Assembly: GCA_910586245.1 (NCBI GenBank)
Contig: CAJUFY010000002.1
Coordinates: 290,431-354,430 of the forward strand
DNA from: an uncultured Christensenella sp.
GTDB taxonomy: Bacteria; Bacillota; Clostridia; Christensenellales; Borkfalkiaceae
Length of the DNA stretch: 64,000 nt
Reading direction: 5' to 3'
Below the pieces are notes generated by a model, which was given only the letters and a program-made list of their open reading frames with translations, was not told the DNA's origin and made no database searches. Shown piece by piece: positions 36,694 through 45,554 of this stretch; the stretch's first letter is position 1; every line of letters starts with the position of its first letter. Made by a program: the position numbers and the translations under genes.

Positions 36694-37512
36694 ATGGAAA
36701 AAACGAAACGGGAAAATTTTTTCGTTCGGCTCTGGAACGGGGGCAGGGCGGCGTACGGCGTGCTTGCGGAATATAAATATACGACGATTGCAGGCACGCT
36801 CGTGTTCTTTTTGATCATGTCGTTCGTGCCGTTTCTTTTCTGGACTTCGCTGCTGTTCGGAAGAAGCGGAATCGTACTCGACGAAATTCTGGAAATGGAA
36901 CTGTTCGGCTGGGCGAAGGATTTGCTCGTTTTTTTGCGCGACAATGCCGAGGGGGCGACTGCGGGCGCGGGAGTGCTCTTCCTTGCGACCACGCTTTGGT
37001 CGAGTACGGGCTTCTTTTATCACTTGCGGCGCAGCGGAGAAATTATTTATCGGTACAGCCGCAAAAAAGTGGGGTGGAAGGTGCGCTTTGCGGCGCTCGC
37101 TTTTACGTTCTGCATTCTGCTGTTTTTTTTGGTTGCGGGCGCGGTGCTCGTAGGGGCGAATTTGCTTACGCGTTCGCTGCCCAAGTGGATTTCGTACCCC
37201 GTTGTGTACTCTTTGGTTCTGGTTGCCGGATTTTTTGCCGCCTGGCTGTTAAACGGCTACGTCTGCCCTTACCGGACGAGCCCCGCGCAGACGGTACTGG
37301 GCAGCGTATATACCGCGCTTGCCTGGTTCGCGGCTTCCGCCGCGTTTGCCGTTTATCTGAATTTTTCCGATCAGGAACGCCTGTACGGCGCGCTGTCGTT
37401 GGTGATCGTGTTTCTTTTATGGCTGTACTGGATGATGATTTGCTTTACTTCGGGCATGATCTACAACGCGCACAGAATGGAGCGGCAGGGCTTGGAGCAC
37501 AAAAAATTATAA
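36694..37512 (+). CDS. YihY/BrkB-family membrane protein
   Basis: A 272-residue integral membrane protein with six hydrophobic segments and the family pattern YTTIAGTLVFFLIMSFVPF near the N-terminus and WLYWMMICFTSGMIYNA near the C-terminus, matching the YihY/virulence factor BrkB family. The name reflects an early misassignment as ribonuclease BN; the molecular function is not established. It starts 70 bases after tuf, without a strong ribosome binding site, and ends at a bidirectional terminator shared with serA. Confidence 0.85.
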   Translation: MEKTKRENFFVRLWNGGRAAYGVLAEYKYTTIAGTLVFFLIMSFVPFLFWTSLLFGRSGIVLDEILEMELFGWAKDLLVFLRDNAEGATAGAGVLFLATTLWSSTGFFYHLRRSGEIIYRYSRKKVGWKVRFAALAFTFCILLFFLVAGAVLVGANLLTRSLPKWISYPVVYSLVLVAGFFAAWLLNGYVCPYRTSPAQTVLGSVYTALAWFAASAAFAVYLNFSDQERLYGALSLVIVFLLWLYWMMICFTSGMIYNAHRMERQGLEHKKL

Positions 37513-37547
37513 AAAAAGATCGGGGGGGGGACGCCCGATCTTTTTTT
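37511..37547. terminator. Bidirectional terminator with a G9 loop
   Basis: GATCGGG (37518-37524) pairs with CCCGATC (37534-37540), flanked by A7 and T7 runs. The loop side contains nine consecutive G residues (37522-37530). It serves the convergent YihY-family and serA genes. Confidence 0.8.
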
Positions 37548-37556
37548 GCTTTCGTG

Positions 37557-38708
37557 TTAAAGCATTCTGACGCGCAGAACGCCCTCTACGCCGCGAATGA
37601 GTTCGAGGGTAGGCCCGCTCGGGATTTCGTCCAGATCGAGAATCAGATAGGCGTAATCGCCTTTGCTGCTGTCCTGCATGTGCGCGACGTTAATGCTTTG
37701 CGACGCGACAATTCCCAGTATTTTGGAAAGAATCTCTTTCACGTTCATATGGTGTACGCAAACGCGCGCGACGCTCGAACGAGGCATGGCGACCGTGGGA
37801 TAATTTACGCTGTTTGTAATGTTTCCGTTTTCAAGGTAATCCACCAGTTGTTTGCCCGCCATGTACGCGCAGTTGTCCTCCGCCTCGGGCGTGCTTGCGC
37901 CTAAGTGGGGAATGCAGATGATATTCTTGCGGTTGAGCAGCGTTTCGTTGGGGAAATCGGTGATATAGCGGGAAATCTTTCCGCTTTCCGCCGCTTCGAT
38001 CACGTCCTGATCTACGACCAGATCTCCGCGCGCGTTGTTGATGATCACGACACCCTCCTTGCAGATTGCAAGCGTTTTTTGATTCACGAGCCCTTTCGTT
38101 TCGGGGGTGAGCGGAACATGCAACGTGATAAAGTCGCACGAAGTAAAAATTTCGTTGAGGTTGGCAGTGAGTTCCACGCGGTGGTTGATCATCCAGGCGC
38201 TTTTTACCGAAAGGAAAGGATCGTATCCGACGACGTTCATGCCCAGTTCGATCGCCGCGTTTGCAACCGCCGCGCCGATGGCGCCCAGTCCGATGACGCC
38301 CAGCCGTTTGCCGAGGATTTCCTGACCCACGAATTTGGATTTTTCTTTTTCCACCAGTTTCGCAACGCCCGTCTGCCCTTGCAGCGTCTGCACCCAGTCG
38401 GCGGCTTCCACGATCTTTCTGCCGCCGAGGAACAGCTCGCACAGTACGAGTTCTTTTACCGCGTTTGCGTTCGCGCCCGGCGTGTTGAATACGACGATTC
38501 CTTTTTCGGTGCATTTTTCCACGGGGATGTTATTGACGCCCGCGCCTGCGCGCGCCACGGCAAGCAGGTTGTCGTTCAGCGGATAGTCGTGCATTGCATA
38601 AGAGCGGAGCATGATCCCTTCTGGATTGACGGCGCTTTCGGAATATTCGTAGCCTTTAAAGGTATCGTCCGCAATCGGGCTGATTGCATTGAGTTTTAAA
38701 ATTTTCAC
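37557..38708 (-). CDS. serA: D-3-phosphoglycerate dehydrogenase with ACT domain
   Basis: A 383-residue NAD-dependent enzyme that starts serine synthesis from 3-phosphoglycerate. The substrate and cofactor domains are visible: GAGVNNIPVEKC near 55, the nucleotide-binding GVIGLGAIGAAVANA near 138, and IPHLGASTPEAEDNC near 262. The last 75 residues form an ACT domain, which in this family binds serine for feedback control. It starts with GTG at 38708, with AAGGAG upstream inside serC, and lies directly after serC, forming a serCA operon. Confidence 0.94.
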   Translation of the reverse strand: MKILKLNAISPIADDTFKGYEYSESAVNPEGIMLRSYAMHDYPLNDNLLAVARAGAGVNNIPVEKCTEKGIVVFNTPGANANAVKELVLCELFLGGRKIVEAADWVQTLQGQTGVAKLVEKEKSKFVGQEILGKRLGVIGLGAIGAAVANAAIELGMNVVGYDPFLSVKSAWMINHRVELTANLNEIFTSCDFITLHVPLTPETKGLVNQKTLAICKEGVVIINNARGDLVVDQDVIEAAESGKISRYITDFPNETLLNRKNIICIPHLGASTPEAEDNCAYMAGKQLVDYLENGNITNSVNYPTVAMPRSSVARVCVHHMNVKEILSKILGIVASQSINVAHMQDSSKGDYAYLILDLDEIPSGPTLELIRGVEGVLRVRML

Positions 38709-38709
38709 G

Positions 38710-39783
38710 TTATGCGTTCTCCTTTTCGAATTTCTTCATGTATTCTACGAGCGCCTTTACGCCTTCTACGGGCATCGCGTTATAGATGGAAGCGCGCATG
38801 CCGCCGACAAGACGGTGTCCTTTCAGCGAAACAAGCCCTTCCTTTGCCGCGCCTTTGATGAACGCGTCGTCAAGTTCCGCGTTCGGCGTGACGAATGGTA
38901 CGTTCATGATCGAACGGTATTTTTTGACCACGTTGTTGGTATAGAAGGACGAGTTGTCGATAAAGTCGTAGAGCAATTTTGCTTTGTATTCGTTGATTTG
39001 GTTGATCGCTTTGATTCCGCCGAGTTTTTTGAGCTTGCGCAGAACGAGTACTGCAACGTAAATCGCAAAGCAGGGCGGCGTGTTGTAAAGGCTTCCGTTT
39101 TCGTCCTGTACTTTCCATTGCAGCATCGTGGGGCAGATGTCGAGCGGGTTTTGGATGAGGTCGCGTCTGGCGATTACGAGCGTTACGCCGGCAGGCGCAA
39201 GATTCTTCTGCGCGCCCGCATAGATGACGCCGAATTGATTCACGTCGATTTCGCGCGACAGGATTTCGGAAGACATATCGGCGACGAGCGGCGCTTTCGT
39301 TTTGGGAAATTCGGGATAGCGCGTGCCGAAAATGGTATTGTTGGAACATATGTGCACGTAATCCGTTCCGTCGCGGAAAGGTATGTTTGATAGTTCGGGA
39401 ATATAGGTATACGTTTGATCGGCGGAAGACGCCACGCATTCGGCGTCGCCGTATAATTTACCTTCCTGAAACGCCTTTTTCGCGAAGTTGCCCGTTACTA
39501 CGTAGTCTGCCTTTTTATTGTGCATTAAATTCAAAGGAACCGCGGCAAATTGAGTGCTTGCGCCGCCCTGAACGAATAAAACTGCATAATCTTTGGATAT
39601 ATTCATAAGATCACGCAAAAGCGCTTCGCCCTCTTCCACCATTGCGGAAAAGGCTTTGTTGCGGTGCGATATTTCGGTAACGGACATTCCCGTTCCTGAA
39701 AAGTCGAGAAAATCCCGTTGCGCCTCCTCCAAAACGTCGAGAGGAAGGGTGGAAGGACCTGCCGAAAAGTTGAAAGCTCTCAT
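38710..39783 (-). CDS. serC: Phosphoserine aminotransferase
   Basis: A 357-residue PLP enzyme converting 3-phosphohydroxypyruvate to phosphoserine. FNFSAGPSTLPLDVLEEAQ opens the protein; the PLP lysine lies in YAGAQKNLAPAGVTLV near residue 194, and GGMRASIYNA near the C-terminus is typical. ATG 39783 is preferred because GGAG lies 11 bases upstream and the longer frame would begin between the promoter and this site. No serB is in the window. It is the first gene of the serCA operon. Confidence 0.95.
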   Translation of the reverse strand: MRAFNFSAGPSTLPLDVLEEAQRDFLDFSGTGMSVTEISHRNKAFSAMVEEGEALLRDLMNISKDYAVLFVQGGASTQFAAVPLNLMHNKKADYVVTGNFAKKAFQEGKLYGDAECVASSADQTYTYIPELSNIPFRDGTDYVHICSNNTIFGTRYPEFPKTKAPLVADMSSEILSREIDVNQFGVIYAGAQKNLAPAGVTLVIARRDLIQNPLDICPTMLQWKVQDENGSLYNTPPCFAIYVAVLVLRKLKKLGGIKAINQINEYKAKLLYDFIDNSSFYTNNVVKKYRSIMNVPFVTPNAELDDAFIKGAAKEGLVSLKGHRLVGGMRASIYNAMPVEGVKALVEYMKKFEKENA

Positions 39784-39822
39784 ATCGTTGCACACTCCAA
39801 AATGAATAATTGTATACTTTAC

Positions 39823-39851
39823 ATTATATCCTTGCAAGAAAGATTTGGCAA
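39823..39851 (-). promoter_or_regulatory. Promoter of serCA
   Basis: On the minus strand TTGCCA (39851-39846), 17-base spacer, TATAAT (39828-39823). Confidence 0.75.
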
Positions 39852-39943
39852 GCGTTTGACGGAAAAAAAGAAAATCTTTTCAAAATCCTGCAGAATTGGC
39901 GAAAATTTCTCATTTCGGGTTTTGAAAAAAAGGGGCAAAAGTA

Positions 39944-39972
39944 TTTACATTTGCGCAAAATTAGTGTAGAAT
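39944..39972 (+). promoter_or_regulatory. Promoter of the 18-residue repeat protein gene
   Basis: TTTACA (39944-39949), 17-base spacer, TAGAAT (39967-39972), about 44 bases before the start codon, divergent from serC. Confidence 0.65.
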
Positions 39973-40015
39973 AGATAAGAAGTAAAATATTTCAAAGTTC
40001 GAAAGCGAGGTAATT

Positions 40016-42514
40016 ATGGCTGAAAACTACGAAGATCGCCAGGCGGTCGTACTCGAAGGGATGTACAAAGGGGTCGCCGGCAAAATAGACGAAATGAAAC
40101 AATCGGTGAGTAAGGAGCTTCAGATCAGCGCCGAACAACAGACGAATTCTTACGAATCTTTGGCAGACAGTTTCCGCAAAGGGGTCGACAGCATCCTTGC
40201 GGAGCTTCGCTATCTTTCGCAGCAGAACAGCGCGATTTACGATTACAGCAAAACGGAGCGGGACAATGCGCGCGACGAAGCGATTGCTTCTTTCGGCAAA
40301 CATGCCGAAGCGATTGCCGCTCAGACGACCGACTATATCGACCAGATCGGCAAGGCGTTGTTCGAACAGCTCGACGCCAAAATGGAGGCGATGAGAAAGG
40401 AACTTCTCAAAGCGGTGCACGACGTGCCTTCGTATATCGTTGCCGAACAGGAGGAAGAAGAGGAAGCGCCCGTCAAAGAAAAAGAACCGGTGCGCGAACT
40501 CGTTCGCGAAGAACCGCAGCCCGCACCCGTTGCGCGCGAGTTTTCCGACGAGGCGATCGACTACAACGTACTCGCCGAAAAGATCGTCAGCATGCTTCCC
40601 GAAACGGATTACGACATGATCGCGGATAAGGTCGTTGCGGCGATGCCCCAGACGGACGAAAATATCTTCTTGGACAAGGTGGTTGCCGCCATTCCTCAAA
40701 CGGACGAGGGTGCGATTGCAGACCGCGTCGCGGAATCCGTTCCTCTTACAGATTACGATTTGATTGCAGAAAAAGTTGCAAACGTTCTCGAACACGAATT
40801 CGAAATCACCGTCAGCCAGGACGGCATTTCCCGCATTGCAAGCGCGCTTGCCGAAGAGATCGATTACGACCGTCTTGCTTCCAGCGTGGCGGAACTGGTG
40901 ACGACCGGCGAAGTGGATTACGAACGCCTTTCCGCGCAGGTTGCCGAACAGGTGAAGTCGCAAGAGATCGATTACGAACAGCTTTCCGCCCGCGTTGCGG
41001 AACTGGTGAAACCCGAAGAGATCGACTACGAACAGCTTTCCGCTCGTGTTGCGGAACTGGTAAAGCCCGAAGAGATCGATTACGAACAGCTTTCCGCCCG
41101 GGTTGCGGAACTGGTGAAGCCCGAAGAGATCGATTACGAACGGCTTTCCGCCCGTGTTGCGGAACTGGTGAAACCCGAAGAGATTGATTACGAACAGCTT
41201 TCCGTCCGCGTTGCGGAACAGGTGAAACCCGAGGAAATCGATTACGATCAGCTTGCGGAACGCGTAGCGAAGCAAGTGAGTGCGGAAGAGATCGATTACG
41301 AACGTCTTGCGACCCGCGTTGCCGAAATCGTGAGTACGGGCGAAATCGATTACGTGCAGCTTGCAGCCCGCGTAGCGGAGCAAGTAAAACCCGAAGAAAT
41401 CGACTACGATCAACTTGCGGCGTGCGTTGCCGAACAGGTGAAATCCGAGGATATCGATTACGAACAGCTTGCTGTTCGCGTCGCGGAACTCGTGAAGACG
41501 GAAGAATTCGATTACGATGAGTTGGCGGCGCGCATGGCGGTGTTTTCCAAATCGGAAGAAATCGACTACGAGCAGCTTGCAGCCCGCGTTGCAAAACTCG
41601 TGAAACAGGAAGAAGAGGAAGAGATCGCAGAAGAACCTGCGCCCGCTCCTCAGCCCGTGGAAGAGGTGAAGACGCAGGAACAACCCACCGAAATCGATTA
41701 CGAGCGGATCGCGCTCCGCGTTGCGGAACTCGTAAAGACGGAAGAACCCGATTACGAACAGCTTGCCGCCCGCGTTGCGGAACTTGCGAAACCCGAACCG
41801 GATTACGAACAGTTTGCCGTTCGCGTTGAGGAAATTTTAAAGGATTACGCGCCCGTCGTCGCGCCCGCCGCGGAAGAACCCGCACCCGAGCCCGAAGAAG
41901 AGCCGGAGGACGAAAAAGACGACGAACTTGCGATTGCGATGGCGGCGGTTCAAACCGTACCGATCAAAGCAAAGAAGCAAAAACCGATCAAAAAAGCGCC
42001 CGCACAGCCTGCGGAACCCGAACTCACCACCCGTTTGAAGCGCAGCTTCACGGCAAAGATGATCGAAAGCGAAGAGGACGTAAAAGAATTTTACAGCGAA
42101 TTGAAAAACGCGTTCCTTTCCTATTCGAAAACGAGTTCGCAGATCAACTGGACGAACGACCGTATTACGTTCAGCCGCGAAACGGTCGCGAAGATCGGTA
42201 TGCGCGGAAAAACGCTCTGCCTGTATCTGGCGCTCAATCCCGACGAATTCCCCGATACCGTGTATCACCAGAAATTCGCGGGCGATACGAAGATGTACGA
42301 AAAAACGCCGATGCTCGTAAAAATCAAGAGCCCCGTTGCGTTGAAGCGCGCGCTGCGGCTCATCGAATTGTTGATGGAAATGTGCGGCGCGGTGAAGGAA
42401 GAACGCGAGCGCGTGGATTACACGAAGATGTTTGCGTACCGCACCGAACAGCAACTGTTGGAAGAAGGGCTCATCAAAACCGCACTGGTTACGAAATCGG
42501 ATTTGGATTTTTAA
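40016..42514 (+). CDS. Large acidic protein with 18-residue tandem repeats and a conserved-looking C-terminal domain
   Basis: An 832-residue protein without signal peptide or membrane segment. Residues 1-145 look coiled-coil; 178-270 hold about five degenerate repeats (pattern TDYDxIADKVVAAMP); 280-531 hold fourteen exact-length 18-residue repeats (EEIDYEQLSARVAELVKP type); three more units follow after an acidic linker, then a P/E-rich stretch. The last 160 residues form a globular-looking domain (from LTTRLKRSFTAKM) with RGKTLCLYLALNPDEF, a type of C-terminal domain I have seen in Clostridia proteins without known function. The repeats would make a long amphipathic helical rod. Function unknown; a structural or scaffold role is inference. 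Own promoter, GCGAGG before the ATG. Confidence 0.8.
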   Translation: MAENYEDRQAVVLEGMYKGVAGKIDEMKQSVSKELQISAEQQTNSYESLADSFRKGVDSILAELRYLSQQNSAIYDYSKTERDNARDEAIASFGKHAEAIAAQTTDYIDQIGKALFEQLDAKMEAMRKELLKAVHDVPSYIVAEQEEEEEAPVKEKEPVRELVREEPQPAPVAREFSDEAIDYNVLAEKIVSMLPETDYDMIADKVVAAMPQTDENIFLDKVVAAIPQTDEGAIADRVAESVPLTDYDLIAEKVANVLEHEFEITVSQDGISRIASALAEEIDYDRLASSVAELVTTGEVDYERLSAQVAEQVKSQEIDYEQLSARVAELVKPEEIDYEQLSARVAELVKPEEIDYEQLSARVAELVKPEEIDYERLSARVAELVKPEEIDYEQLSVRVAEQVKPEEIDYDQLAERVAKQVSAEEIDYERLATRVAEIVSTGEIDYVQLAARVAEQVKPEEIDYDQLAACVAEQVKSEDIDYEQLAVRVAELVKTEEFDYDELAARMAVFSKSEEIDYEQLAARVAKLVKQEEEEEIAEEPAPAPQPVEEVKTQEQPTEIDYERIALRVAELVKTEEPDYEQLAARVAELAKPEPDYEQFAVRVEEILKDYAPVVAPAAEEPAPEPEEEPEDEKDDELAIAMAAVQTVPIKAKKQKPIKKAPAQPAEPELTTRLKRSFTAKMIESEEDVKEFYSELKNAFLSYSKTSSQINWTNDRITFSRETVAKIGMRGKTLCLYLALNPDEFPDTVYHQKFAGDTKMYEKTPMLVKIKSPVALKRALRLIELLMEMCGAVKEERERVDYTKMFAYRTEQQLLEEGLIKTALVTKSDLDF
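40853..41608 (+). repeat. Fourteen in-frame 54-bp tandem repeats
   Basis: Each unit encodes 18 residues with the invariant core (I/V/F)DY and L-x-x-x-(V/M)A at fixed spacing. Units 3-7 are nearly identical at the DNA level, which favours recent duplication; outer units have diverged. All units keep exactly 54 bases, so copy changes keep the frame. Confidence 0.93.
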
Positions 42515-42610
42515 TTAGAATTGAAACGTTCCGAAGAATCGACGAAGAAGAGAGCTGAATTTATCGGCTCTCTCGCTTTGTTATTTGCAAGAACGGAAAG
42601 GAGAAATTTT

Positions 42611-44611
42611 TTGGATAAAGGTAAGAAAACCGTACCTACGCAGGATAAAGCAAAGGACGCCATCGAGCTTGCGATTCTGAACGGGATCGAAGCGTTCAAC
42701 CGCCAGCAAGCGGCGAAGAACGGCAGCAGCGTACGGGAAGAGAACAAACGCGTGAATTTAGGCGAAACGCGTTCGCAGGAAGCAATGGAAGAAGCGGGGC
42801 TGAAAAACCGCCGCCGCTCCAAAGCAAAAGGCAAGGGAACCAAACTCGCCGCGCTTCAAAAGGGAAGCGACGCAGTTGAGCGGGAACCCGCGCAGAAAGG
42901 GAAAGGGGCGGCTCAGCCCCGCGGCGGGGAACGCAAAGAGGAATCTCCCCGCGGCAGACAGCAAAATAAAAAGAAAAGACCCGTAAAGGTGCTTTTCTTC
43001 GGCGGCGTGGGCGAAATCGGAAAAAACATGACCGCGATCGAATACGGAAACGACATCATCATCATCGACGCAGGCATTATATTCCCCACCGAAGAGATGC
43101 CGGGGATCGACCTCGTGTTCCCCGATATTTCCTATCTGGTCAAAAACCGCAATAAAATCCGCGGCGTATTTTTAACGCACGGTCACGAGGATCACATCGG
43201 CGGTGTTCCCTATTTGCTCAAAGAACTCAGCGCGCCGATTTACGGAACCAAACTCACGTTGGCGCTTGTAGACAACAAGCTGCGCGAACACCGTTTGAAT
43301 AACGTGACGGCGCGCACGGTAAAGCCGAAGGACAAAGTGAAGGTCGGCGCGTTCACCGTGAATTTTATCAACGTGAATCACTCGATCGCGGGCGCGGTCG
43401 CGCTTGCAATCGAAACGCCGTACGGTATTATTTTCCATAGCGGAGATTTTAAAATCGATCTCACGCCCGTGGCGGGACAGCCGATCGATCTTGCGGAAAT
43501 CGCGGAATACGGGAAGAAGGGCGTTCTGCTCTATCTGGGCGAATCGACGAATATCGAACGGCAGGGCTATACGATGAGCGAAAAGGTCGTGGGAACGACG
43601 CTCGAACATCTCTTTGCCGAAAATGCGGACAGGCGCTTGATTATCGCCACGTTCGCTTCCAACGTACACCGTTTGCAGCAGATTATCGACATTGCCGTCA
43701 AGTACCGCAGGAAAGTGGCGCTTTCGGGGCGCAGTATGTTCAACGTGGTGGAGGCGGCGGCGAAGATCGGCGAAATCACCATTCCGGAAGGCGTGCTCGT
43801 GGACGTGGAAAAGACGAAGAACTTTTTCGACCGCGAAATCGTCATCGTTTCCACGGGTTCGCAGGGTGAGCCGATGAGCGCGCTCACCCGCATGGCTTCG
43901 GGCGATTTCAACAAGGTGACCATCGGTCCCAACGATACGATTATCATTTCGGCAAGTCCGATTCCGGGCAACGAGCGCATGATCTACCGCGTCATCAACA
44001 ACCTTTACAAAAAAGGTGCGAACGTCGTTTACGAAAGTCTGGAAAAAATTCACGTTTCCGGGCACGCGTGTCAGGAAGAACACAAGATCATGCTTTCGCT
44101 GCTCAAACCGAAATTCTTTATTCCCGTACACGGCGAATACCGCCATTTAAAGCGGCACGTTCTGCTTGCGCAGGAACTCGGGCTCAAACCCGCCCAGACG
44201 TTTATTCCCGATATCGGAATTTGCGTCGAGGTAACGGACGACAGTCTGCGCCAGGGCGAAAGCTTCCCCGCGGGCGCGCGGCTCATCGACGGCGCGGGCT
44301 TTGAAGATTACGGCACGAGCGAAGTTTTAAAAGAGCGCATCACCATGTCGAGCGAAGGGTTGTTCATCGTGAGCATCGCTCTCTCCAACGGCGTCGTACT
44401 CGGCGAGCCCGTGATCGAGAGCCGCGGCTTCGTCTTTTCGGACGAGCGCAACTATATGCGCGAACTCAAAGAGGTTGTGGAAAAAGCGGTCGATACGACG
44501 CAGGGCAGCGCGGGCGAAGTGTCCAACGCAGTGCGCCGCGCGATGAAAACGTATCTGTTCAAGAAAACGAAACAGTCGCCTATGATCATTCCGATCGTAA
44601 GCGAATTATAA
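42611..44611 (+). CDS. rnj: Ribonuclease J with a long N-terminal extension
   Basis: A 666-residue metallo-beta-lactamase/beta-CASP ribonuclease with 5'-3' exo and endonuclease activity, central to mRNA decay and rRNA maturation in Bacillota. The core begins near residue 125 (VKVLFFGGVGEIGKN) and the zinc motif THGHEDHIGG covers H190-H195; the beta-CASP domain and the C-terminal domain follow to the end. The usual enzyme is about 555 residues; here about 120 extra lysine/arginine/glutamate-rich, probably disordered residues precede the core. TTG 42611 is chosen because AAAGGAG lies upstream at proper distance. Confidence 0.92.
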   Translation: MDKGKKTVPTQDKAKDAIELAILNGIEAFNRQQAAKNGSSVREENKRVNLGETRSQEAMEEAGLKNRRRSKAKGKGTKLAALQKGSDAVEREPAQKGKGAAQPRGGERKEESPRGRQQNKKKRPVKVLFFGGVGEIGKNMTAIEYGNDIIIIDAGIIFPTEEMPGIDLVFPDISYLVKNRNKIRGVFLTHGHEDHIGGVPYLLKELSAPIYGTKLTLALVDNKLREHRLNNVTARTVKPKDKVKVGAFTVNFINVNHSIAGAVALAIETPYGIIFHSGDFKIDLTPVAGQPIDLAEIAEYGKKGVLLYLGESTNIERQGYTMSEKVVGTTLEHLFAENADRRLIIATFASNVHRLQQIIDIAVKYRRKVALSGRSMFNVVEAAAKIGEITIPEGVLVDVEKTKNFFDREIVIVSTGSQGEPMSALTRMASGDFNKVTIGPNDTIIISASPIPGNERMIYRVINNLYKKGANVVYESLEKIHVSGHACQEEHKIMLSLLKPKFFIPVHGEYRHLKRHVLLAQELGLKPAQTFIPDIGICVEVTDDSLRQGESFPAGARLIDGAGFEDYGTSEVLKERITMSSEGLFIVSIALSNGVVLGEPVIESRGFVFSDERNYMRELKEVVEKAVDTTQGSAGEVSNAVRRAMKTYLFKKTKQSPMIIPIVSEL

Positions 44612-44615
44612 GCGG

Positions 44616-44641
44616 GAGCGGGCATTCGTGCCTGCTCTTTC
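44616..44641 (+). terminator. Weak intrinsic terminator after the RNase J gene
   Basis: GAGCGGGCA and TGCCTGCTC pair with a TTCG loop and one G-T pair; only three T follow, so partial read-through into the next gene is likely. Confidence 0.5.
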
Positions 44642-44661
44642 CCAAAGAAAAGGAGAACGTT

Positions 44662-44964
44662 ATGGCAACCGAAAAAAAGTTTATCGAAGAATTTTTGGCG
44701 GGGCTTTTCGAAGTCCGCGTGCATCCGATGATGGGCGAATACGTGCTCTATTGCCGCGACAAATCGGTCGGCTGTATCTGCGAAAATCAGGTGTTCGTAA
44801 AAATTACGCCGCAATCCAAACGGTATTTGGAAGGCGCGCCCGAAGTTCCGCCCTATTTGGGGGCGAAACCGCGCTATCTCGTGGAAAATCTTGATAAATC
44901 GTTTTTGCAGGAATTGCTGCTTGCAGTGGCGGACGGACTGTCCGCGCCGAAAAAGAAGAAATGA
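44662..44964 (+). CDS. TfoX N-terminal domain protein
   Basis: A 100-residue protein matching the TfoX/Sxy N-terminal domain: VRVHPMMGEYVLYCRDKSVG, a VFVKITPQS strand, then PYLGAKPRYLVEN. Stand-alone domains of this type are common in Bacillota; the link to competence known for Sxy in Gammaproteobacteria does not automatically apply. AAGGAG precedes the ATG. Its stop overlaps the O-methyltransferase start (ATGA), so it is the first gene of a three-gene unit. Confidence 0.8.
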   Translation: MATEKKFIEEFLAGLFEVRVHPMMGEYVLYCRDKSVGCICENQVFVKITPQSKRYLEGAPEVPPYLGAKPRYLVENLDKSFLQELLLAVADGLSAPKKKK

Positions 44965-45554
44965 AACTTTCGGATTTGGACGGACGGCTGCTTGCTCTGC
45001 GGGAAGCCGCCAAACAGGTGCGCGATCCCACTGCGGCGGACGGCACGGTCGAATTTATTTTGAATCTGATTGCGGAAAAGCGTCCCGCGCGGATCCTCGA
45101 AATCGGGGCGGCGGAGGGGCTTACGGGGCTTTGCATGCTCACGTGTTCCGATGCGCATTTGACCGCGATCGAATCGGACGCGGGGCGCGCCGCGCGGGCG
45201 CGGGAAAATTTCCGCACCTTCGGCATGGAAACGCGGGTGACTTTGCTCGAAGGCGACGCGGGTGAAATTCTTCCGTTGACGGAGGATTCCTTCGATCTGA
45301 TTTTTCTCGACGGGCCGAAAGTCCAGTACCGCAGATATTTTCCCGACTGTAAGCGGCTGTTGAAGGCGGGCGGCGTGCTTCTTTCCGACGACGTCCTGCT
45401 CTTCGGCTGGGTGCGCGGCGAAGCGCCGCCCAAACGCAGAATGCTTGTCGAACATCTGCGCGAATATTTGCGCATGCTCGAAACGGACGATGATTTTACC
45501 ACGGAAATTCTTGAAATCGGCGAAGGTCTCGCCGTGAGCGAAAAGAGGAAGTAA
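44961..45554 (+). CDS. Class I SAM-dependent O-methyltransferase (YrrM/TrmR type)
   Basis: A 197-residue Rossmann-fold methyltransferase: SAM-binding ILEIGAAEGLTGLCM near residue 46, the acidic IESD after strand 2, and the FLDGPKVQYRRYF and LLSDDVLLFG segments typical of the COG4122 O-methyltransferase family. In Bacillus subtilis the related yrrM gene, whose product (TrmR) methylates 5-hydroxyuridine in tRNA, precedes the U32 peptidase-family genes yrrN-yrrO involved in making that hydroxyl; the same neighbourhood here makes tRNA wobble-uridine modification the best guess. The next gene starts immediately after its stop. Confidence 0.83.
   Translation: MKLSDLDGRLLALREAAKQVRDPTAADGTVEFILNLIAEKRPARILEIGAAEGLTGLCMLTCSDAHLTAIESDAGRAARARENFRTFGMETRVTLLEGDAGEILPLTEDSFDLIFLDGPKVQYRRYFPDCKRLLKAGGVLLSDDVLLFGWVRGEAPPKRRMLVEHLREYLRMLETDDDFTTEILEIGEGLAVSEKRK

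Noticed and set aside
37522..37530. Second G9 tract as another phase-variation switch
   Set aside because: It lies in the loop of a terminator between two convergent genes and not in a promoter or coding sequence, so slippage would have little effect.
40853..41608. Possible CRISPR-like or minisatellite array
   Set aside because: Units are contiguous 54-base repeats without spacers, all in frame and coding; no cas genes are nearby.
39992..41683. A repetitive 563-codon minus-strand frame with FG-H-F-R rich repeats
   Set aside because: It is the mirror of the 18-residue repeat gene; the plus strand has a promoter, ribosome binding site and a sensible acidic protein with coiled-coil and globular parts.
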